Shown here: positions 6,561 through 10,733 of the stretch, piece by piece
How the letters are laid out: each line of letters opens with the position of its first letter
Position numbering within the stretch: position 1 is the first letter of the stretch
Assembly (NCBI GenBank): GCA_030039575.1
Contig: JASHVH010000224.1
Coordinates: forward strand, 1-10,733
Source of the DNA: Acidimicrobiales bacterium
GTDB lineage: Bacteria > Actinomycetota > Acidimicrobiia > Acidimicrobiales > Palsa-688
Direction of reading: 5' to 3'
DNA: 10,733 nucleotides
The notes under the pieces: generated by a model
Databases searched by the model: none
What the model saw: the letters and a program-made list of their open reading frames with translations, nothing else
Told to the model about the DNA's origin: nothing
Position numbers and translations under genes: made by a program

Positions 6561-7468
6561 TGCCGGCCCCCGGGCGTTTCGGTGCGGTCATTTGCGCCAT
6601 GGCCACCCCGTTCGACGCGGAAGGCCGGCTGGACCGGCCGGGCGCCGTGCGGCTCGCCCGCTGGCTGGTCGGCAACGGCAACGACGGCCTCGTGCTCGCG
6701 GGTACGACCGGCGAGGCCCCGACGGTGACCGATGAGGAGAAGGTCGAGCTCTGGGGAGCCGTGCGGGAGGCCGTCAGCGTCCCGTTGATCGCCAACACCG
6801 GTACCGCCAGCACGGCTCATTCGGTGGAGCTCACCAAGGCCGCCGAAACAGCCGGCCTTGACGCCGCCCTCGTCGTGACCCCTTACTACAACCGGCCGTC
6901 GCAAGCCGGGATCGACGCCCATTTCCGGGCCATCGCCGCAGCGACGGACCTGCCGGTGCTCTTGTACGACATCCCCAAGCGCACCGGACGAGAAGTCCGG
7001 TTGGCCACGCTGCTGCGGCTGGCGGACGACGGGGTAATCGCCGGGGTCAAAGATGCGGCCGGCTCGCCGGCGGTGACGGCGGCGCTGGTGGAGGCGGCGC
7101 CTCGGAGCTTCGAGGTCTACAGCGGAGAGGACGCCCTTACTCTCCCGCTGCTGGCGGTGGGGGCGGTCGGGGTCATAAGCGTGGCGTCGCACTGGGCCGG
7201 GGTGCAAATGAGCGAAATGGTGGCGGCCTTTTCCAAAGGCGATACTGAGGCCGCCGTGGCCCTCAACGCCCGGCTGCTCGAGTCCTGGGATTTCGAAGCC
7301 AGTGACCTGGCCCCGAACCCGGTGCCGACCAAGGCCATGCTGAAGGCGCTCGGGTTGCCGGGTGGCGACTGCCGGTTGCCGATGGGCCCCGAGCCGGAGG
7401 GCCTCGTCGAGAAAGCCCGGGAAGTCTGGGCCCATCTTCACCGGCAGCCCTTCCAGCGGGCCGTTTGA
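6560..7468 (+). CDS. dapA: 4-hydroxy-tetrahydrodipicolinate synthase
   Basis: DapA condenses pyruvate with aspartate-semialdehyde as the committed step to diaminopimelate and lysine. It is a TIM-barrel class I aldolase of 302 residues, the normal size. The Schiff-base lysine is K164 in AGVKDAAGS. GTTGEAPT at 48-55 supplies the Thr of the proton relay, YYNRPS at 109-114 the interface tyrosine, and LYDIPKRTG at 135-143 the catalytic tyrosine (Y136) and the carboxylate-binding Arg (R141). These match E. coli T44/T45, Y107, Y133, R138 and K161. ATG 6560 is chosen over in-frame TTG codons at 6554 and 6557 because the AAAGGGGAGG at 6542-6551 gives about eight bases of spacing. It is separated from dapB by 104 bases and probably has its own promoter. 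Confidence 0.97.
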   Translation: MPAPGRFGAVICAMATPFDAEGRLDRPGAVRLARWLVGNGNDGLVLAGTTGEAPTVTDEEKVELWGAVREAVSVPLIANTGTASTAHSVELTKAAETAGLDAALVVTPYYNRPSQAGIDAHFRAIAAATDLPVLLYDIPKRTGREVRLATLLRLADDGVIAGVKDAAGSPAVTAALVEAAPRSFEVYSGEDALTLPLLAVGAVGVISVASHWAGVQMSEMVAAFSKGDTEAAVALNARLLESWDFEASDLAPNPVPTKAMLKALGLPGGDCRLPMGPEPEGLVEKAREVWAHLHRQPFQRAV

Positions 7469-7476
7469 ATTGGCCT

Positions 7477-7490
7477 GCGGCCTGCGCCGC
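7477..7490 (+). terminator. Small GC hairpin just after dapA
   Basis: GCGGC (7477-7481) and GCCGC (7486-7490) form a five-pair stem with a four-base loop, nine bases after the dapA stop. No T run follows, so it is a weak terminator candidate. Confidence 0.2.
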
Positions 7491-7517
7491 CGGTCTCGTT
7501 TGAGCCGTTACAGATGT

Positions 7518-7646
7518 TTCGGGAACAAAGTGAAGAAGAGATGGGGGCCGCTCGCTCCAAGACGGTTCGGGAACATGGCCGCTGGCACCGCTTTTGTGGC
7601 GATGACAGGAGCGGGCGGCCGCCGTCTCTCTCACGTAGTTCCCGAA
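7518..7646 (+). repeat. 9-mer TTCGGGAAC: two direct copies and one inverted copy upstream of rnj
   Basis: TTCGGGAACA lies at 7518-7527 and 7566-7575, 48 bases apart. The reverse complement GTTCCCGAA lies at 7638-7646. Each upstream copy can pair fully with the downstream one, so two mutually exclusive long-range stems are possible. Alternatively the core TTCGGGAA, itself a TTC-N2-GAA dyad, could be a protein-binding site. GGCCGCT also repeats (7546-7552 and 7577-7583), and a perfect palindrome GGCGGCCGCC sits at 7614-7623. This accounts for most of the 266-base gap before rnj; I support no conserved protein in it. Confidence 0.5.
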
Positions 7647-7734
7647 GCCTCTATAGAAGGGGAGTTGGCTTGATGATCGTGGCTTCGGCAAACCGGCCGA
7701 TCCCAGTGAGGCCGAAAAGTGTGAAGGAGGCTAG

Positions 7735-9429
7735 TTGCCCGGCGAAATGGCGTCTGCTCGGGTGGTGCCGCCGGTCCGCATAGTTTTCCTGGGCGGTCTC
7801 GGCGAGATAGGGCGCAATTGCGCCTGGTTCGAAATGGACGGGCGAGCCATCCTGGTGGACTGCGGCCTCATGTTCCCTGACCCGGAGATGCTCGGCGTCG
7901 ACCTCGTCCTGCCGGATTTCACATACATACTCGAGAACAGGGACCGCCTCGTTGCTTGTGTCCTCACCCACGGCCACGAGGACCATTGCGGCGCTCTTGC
8001 TTACCTTCTCCAGGAACTAAGCATCCCCATCTACGGTTCGGAGGTGTCGCTGGGCCTGGCCCGCAACCGTATCGAAGAAGCCGGGGTGGCCGACCGGACC
8101 GAGATGATCGCCGTGCAAGACGGGGAAAGGCGCCAGATCGGCCCGTTCGATATCGAGTTCCTGCCGGTGGCCCATTCGGTCCCGCAAGGTTTCGCCCTCG
8201 CCCTGCACACTCCTCAAGGTGTGATCCTGCACACCGGTGATTTCAAGCTCGACCTCACGCCAGTGGACGGCCGCAGGACCGACCTCACCCGTATCGGCGC
8301 GCTGGCGGCCGAAGAGGGGATCCGGCTGTTGCTTTCCGACTCGACCAACGCCGAGGAGGCAGGGTACGCCCCGTCAGAGCGGGCCGTCGGCCAGGTGCTG
8401 TGGGCGCTCTTCGAGGCCAACCGCGAAAAGCGCATCATCGTGGCCTGTTTTGCCAGCCACATACACCGCGTCCAGCAGGTGGCCGATGCGGCCCTGGCCT
8501 CGGGACGTTACATCGCCACGCTCGGGCGCTCGATGGGGCGCAACGTGGCCTTCGCCCGCGAGTTGGGCCTGTTGCATATCCCCGAGGAACGCCTGATCGA
8601 CATCGAAAAGATCGGCAACCTGGAGCCCAGCCAGATATGCGTCGTGTGCACGGGTTCCCAGGGGGAGCCCATGTCGGCGTTGGCGCTGATGGCGGTGGGG
8701 GAGAACAAGTGGGTCAAAACGGGGGAGGACGACCTCGTCGTGCTTTCGTCCCATGCCATACCGGGGAACGAGACGAACGTCGGCAAGGTCATCGACGGCC
8801 TTTGCCGGTCTGGAGCGGAGGTGGTCCACTCGGGGCTGGCGCCCGTGCACGCCTCAGGCCACGCCATGAGGGACGAGCTCAAGTTGCTGATCTCCATCGC
8901 CAAGCCACGGGCGTTCATCCCGGTCCACGGCGAGTACCGCCATTTGATGCACCACGCTCGCCTCGCGACCGACCTCGGGGTGCCGCGAGAATCGGTCCTC
9001 TTGGCCGAAGACGGGGACGTGGTAGAGGTGAGCTCCAGCGGTATCGAGTTCGCCGGCGAGGTGCCGGCCGGCTATCTGTACGTCGACGGCATCGTCGGCG
9101 ACGTCGGTCCCGGCGTCTTGCGGGACCGCCAACTCCTGGCCGAGGAGGGTGTCATCGTCCTCGTGGTCACGGTCGATGCCCGCACGGGCCGGGTGCTCAC
9201 CGGGCCCGAGATAATCACCCGGGGCTGGGTCCATGCCCCGGAGGCCGAGAAACTGCTAGACGAGGCGCGCGAGGTCGTGCTGGCCGCGATCGAGGACCCT
9301 GAGTCGGCAGAACCGGGGCCGACCGATTTCGAGACGCTCAAGCGCAGGGCACGCTCGGCTCTTGGCCGCTTTGTGCACGAGAGGACCCGGCGGCGGCCCA
9401 TGATCGTCCCTGTCGTGATGGAGACCTGA
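7735..9429 (+). CDS. rnj: Ribonuclease J
   Basis: RNase J is a metallo-beta-lactamase/beta-CASP ribonuclease with endo- and 5'-3' exonuclease activity, acting in mRNA decay and rRNA maturation. The 564-residue product starts its fold with VRIVFLGGLGEIGRNC (14-28). Metal ligands are in HGHEDH at 79-84, HTGDFK at 166-171 and the motif around H398 (HGEYRH, 398-403). The beta-CASP region includes SDSTNAE (202-207) and HASGHA (372-377), where family members usually read H-V-S-G-H. The C-terminal domain (about 450-564) ends in basic ERTRRRPMIVPVV. TTG 7735 is chosen because AAGGAGG at 7724-7730 precedes it by four bases; in-frame ATG 7747 is the alternative but is 16 bases from that site. Position between dapA and ftsK is the conserved actinobacterial context. 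Confidence 0.95.
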   Translation: MPGEMASARVVPPVRIVFLGGLGEIGRNCAWFEMDGRAILVDCGLMFPDPEMLGVDLVLPDFTYILENRDRLVACVLTHGHEDHCGALAYLLQELSIPIYGSEVSLGLARNRIEEAGVADRTEMIAVQDGERRQIGPFDIEFLPVAHSVPQGFALALHTPQGVILHTGDFKLDLTPVDGRRTDLTRIGALAAEEGIRLLLSDSTNAEEAGYAPSERAVGQVLWALFEANREKRIIVACFASHIHRVQQVADAALASGRYIATLGRSMGRNVAFARELGLLHIPEERLIDIEKIGNLEPSQICVVCTGSQGEPMSALALMAVGENKWVKTGEDDLVVLSSHAIPGNETNVGKVIDGLCRSGAEVVHSGLAPVHASGHAMRDELKLLISIAKPRAFIPVHGEYRHLMHHARLATDLGVPRESVLLAEDGDVVEVSSSGIEFAGEVPAGYLYVDGIVGDVGPGVLRDRQLLAEEGVIVLVVTVDARTGRVLTGPEIITRGWVHAPEAEKLLDEAREVVLAAIEDPESAEPGPTDFETLKRRARSALGRFVHERTRRRPMIVPVVMET

Positions 9430-9444
9430 CAGAGCCGTTCTTTT

Positions 9445-9543
9445 GGCTGGTAACGGGGCTGGTCACAGCGGTAGCGCCGGCGTCCCGGCTCGAGGTGGAG
9501 CCCAAGGCAGCGACGCCAGCGTGCACGCCATCGTGCACCAGCC
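9445..9543 (+). repeat. GGCTGGT x2 with inverted ACCAGCC, plus CGTGCAC x2, in the rnj-ftsK gap
   Basis: GGCTGGT occurs at 9445-9451 and 9457-9463 (12-base period), and its complement ACCAGCC at 9537-9543, so either upstream copy could pair with it. CGTGCAC occurs at 9520-9526 and 9532-9538, also with a 12-base period, each containing the palindrome GTGCAC. The equal spacing, just over one helical turn, suggests binding sites or a structured RNA. Chance is possible for 7-mers. Confidence 0.3.
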
Positions 9544-9554
9544 GGCTCCCGTCG

Positions 9555-9572
9555 AACTGGTGTACACCTGTT
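9555..9572 (+). promoter_or_regulatory. Palindromic operator-like site upstream of ftsK
   Basis: AACTGGTGTACACCTGTT is an 18-base inverted repeat with a perfect ten-base core GGTGTACACC (9559-9568) and a single mismatched pair (T/T) in the arms. The core contains GT-N-TA-N-AC, the pattern reported for operators of HutC-type GntR regulators. It lies 33 bases before the chosen ftsK start, over the position expected for a -35, so a repressor bound here could block the promoter. No regulator gene is in the window. Confidence 0.4.
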
Positions 9573-9589
9573 GTTGCTGGGGCTGATGT

Positions 9590-9595
9590 TAGTTT
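9590..9595 (+). promoter_or_regulatory. Possible -10 element for a leaderless ftsK mRNA
   Basis: TAGTTT fits TAnnnT and lies ten bases before GTG 9606. This would place the transcript start within a few bases of that codon and would explain the missing ribosome site. No clear -35 hexamer is seen. Confidence 0.25.
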
Positions 9596-9605
9596 TGTGG
9601 TTGTT

Positions 9606-10733
9606 GTGGCAACCAGGACGACGGGCAAGCCCTCCCCGGCTCGGGGAGCGGGCAAGTCACGCCCGGCCGAGACGCGCCCTCGCGGGCGACGGGAGGGCTC
9701 GCCCGCCCCGCCAGCACCGTGGCGGGTGACCCTTCGGTCCCTGGTGGAGGACCAATCGGACGACCTGTGGGGCCTGGCGTTCCTGCTGGTCGCGGTACTG
9801 GCTGGGCTCGGGATTTATGCCGAGGTCATCGGCCCCGCCGGGCACGTGCTCCGGACCGGGGCGGCCGATGGTTTCGGGTTGGCCCGCTACGGCCTGCCAC
9901 CGGCGTTCGCCATCCTCGGCGGGTACCTGATCTGGCGCCGTCAACGTTCTGAGCCGGCCCGCGTCGCCATTGGGTTGGGCCTGGCCCTGCTGGCCGCGGC
10001 CGGCTTGCTCGACGTCGTTGTGGGCAAAGATACGTTGAACCAGCCGTTGCACTCGATGAGCCAGTCGGGCGGCTTCGTCGGCACCGCCGAGGGCGTCCCG
10101 CTCCGAGCCGGCTTGGCCGCCTGGGGCGCTGCCCTCGTCCTGGGCGCCGTCCTCTTGGTTTCGGGCCTGATAATCACGGCCACCCCGGTGCGCGCTATTG
10201 CAGGCAAGCTGCGGTCGCTCGGCGCCGGCGTCGTCCGGGCCACCAGGTGGGCCTGGTCGACTTTGATGGACGCCTTCCGGGAAGGCGAAAGGCGGGCCTC
10301 GGCCGCCCGCCACCCGACGGCGACGGTGCCGCCCGTAGGCGCCTCCCCCGCCCCATATGACGTCTTCGCTCAGGACGCCGGCGACGAGGACGGCACACCC
10401 GGGACGGGCACCGGTGGTGCCCGGTCCACCGAGGAGAGAGCGCCGCTCGTCCTGGACGGCCCAAAGGTGCCCGGCCACGCGCCTGTGACCGTCCCGATGG
10501 ACGGGTTAGCCCCGGCACCGCCGGGGACCAGCGGCCGAGGGACCAGCGCCCTTGGGCCCAACGACTCCGGCAAGGACGAACAACTGGCCATCGACCTGGG
10601 CTTCCCCAAGCCGGTGGTCCCGTCCTGGCGCCTGCCCCCGATGGCGCTCCTGCGGCGCACAAAGCAAGGAGAAATCGACCGCCGGCAAGTGGAGGTGCTG
10701 GGCCAGACCCTCGAGCAAGCCCTCGCCTCCCAC
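9606..10733 (+). CDS. ftsK: DNA translocase FtsK, N-terminal part (cut by right edge)
   Basis: FtsK anchors at the division septum and pumps chromosomal DNA for dimer resolution and segregation. The 376 codons present cover the membrane and linker part. A basic, Arg/Pro/Gly-rich N-terminus (1-45) is followed by four predicted membrane helices (about 54-75, 93-110, 120-139, 169-191). Next comes a Pro/Gly/acidic linker (about 205-340), and then WRLPPMALLRRTKQGEIDRR (about 341-360), which matches the segment opening the alpha domain of actinobacterial FtsK. The motor (Walker A/B) and gamma domains lie beyond the edge. The frame is open further upstream. GTG 9606 is preferred because ATRTTGKPSPARG resembles usual FtsK N-termini; GTG 9597 is possible. 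Neither has a clear ribosome site. The gene follows rnj, as in other Actinobacteria. Confidence 0.9.
   Translation, partial: MATRTTGKPSPARGAGKSRPAETRPRGRREGSPAPPAPWRVTLRSLVEDQSDDLWGLAFLLVAVLAGLGIYAEVIGPAGHVLRTGAADGFGLARYGLPPAFAILGGYLIWRRQRSEPARVAIGLGLALLAAAGLLDVVVGKDTLNQPLHSMSQSGGFVGTAEGVPLRAGLAAWGAALVLGAVLLVSGLIITATPVRAIAGKLRSLGAGVVRATRWAWSTLMDAFREGERRASAARHPTATVPPVGASPAPYDVFAQDAGDEDGTPGTGTGGARSTEERAPLVLDGPKVPGHAPVTVPMDGLAPAPPGTSGRGTSALGPNDSGKDEQLAIDLGFPKPVVPSWRLPPMALLRRTKQGEIDRRQVEVLGQTLEQALASH

Noticed and set aside
6470..7441. 323-codon minus-strand open frame over dapA
   Set aside because: Antisense shadow; dapA has all catalytic residues on the + strand.
7652..7657. TATAGA as a -10 for rnj
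   Set aside because: No matching -35 was found, and a start about seven bases later would fall next to the AAGGGGAG; not strong enough to list as a feature.
7263..7691. 142-codon minus-strand frame covering the end of dapA and the dapA-rnj gap
   Set aside because: Over half overlaps dapA antisense, the composition is shadow-like, and there is no recognisable domain.
7469..7734. Known riboswitch (for example c-di-AMP or lysine) before rnj
   Set aside because: I could not match any consensus core that I know; only the repeat-based pairing is supported.
8400..9302. 300-codon + strand frame inside rnj
   Set aside because: Out-of-frame, Arg/Gly/Pro-rich shadow of RNase J.
9657..10478. 273-codon minus-strand open frame over ftsK
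   Set aside because: The + strand frame shows the FtsK membrane helices and conserved alpha-domain entry; the antisense product is low complexity.
1..10733. CRISPR arrays, insertion sequences, phage genes, tRNA or rRNA genes, defence systems
   Set aside because: No regularly spaced repeats, transposase or integrase frames, tRNA-like cloverleaves or rRNA were recognised anywhere in the window.

Overview
The window is GC-rich with strongly G/C-ending codons. It carries a compact run of conserved housekeeping genes, all on the + strand: ribF, rpsO, pnp, an M16 zinc protease, dapB, dapA, rnj (RNase J) and the 5' part of ftsK. Having rpsO-pnp-M16 protease, the dap genes, rnj and ftsK in this relative order is typical of Actinobacteria; Mycobacterium keeps these genes in the same relative order but with many genes inserted. 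Together with GTG/TTG starts and apparently leaderless promoters, this suggests an actinobacterium. A lineage such as Acidimicrobiia is possible, but I cannot assign it from this window alone.

Layout. Positions 1-247 hold the back part of a minus-strand nucleotidyltransferase-like gene that runs off the left edge and has lost its catalytic front half. ribF (289-1230) makes FMN and FAD. A 215-base gap with a good extended -10 promoter leads to rpsO (1446-1703). A 202-base, strongly structured leader with a terminator-like hairpin leads to pnp (1906-4329). The M16 protease (4342-5694) follows after 12 bases and overlaps dapB (5691-6455) by four bases, so pnp, the protease and dapB look like one transcription unit. 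dapA (6560-7468) appears to have its own promoter and a seven-codon upstream reading frame ending at its start codon. A 266-base gap containing a thrice-occurring 9-mer (two direct copies, one inverted) precedes rnj (7735-9429). A 176-base gap with a near-perfect 18-base palindrome precedes ftsK (9606 to the right edge).

Functionally, the window combines flavin cofactor synthesis, translation (S15), RNA decay (PNPase 3'-5' exonuclease/polymerase, and RNase J endo/5'-3' exonuclease), the two central steps of lysine/diaminopimelate synthesis (DapA makes the product that DapB reduces), and chromosome segregation at division (FtsK). I see no mobile element, CRISPR array, tRNA or rRNA. I do not find a novel multi-gene system. 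The points worth a second look are in the non-coding gaps (structured leaders, repeats, an upstream ORF and a palindromic operator), the truncated gene at the left edge, and the low-complexity PNPase tail.
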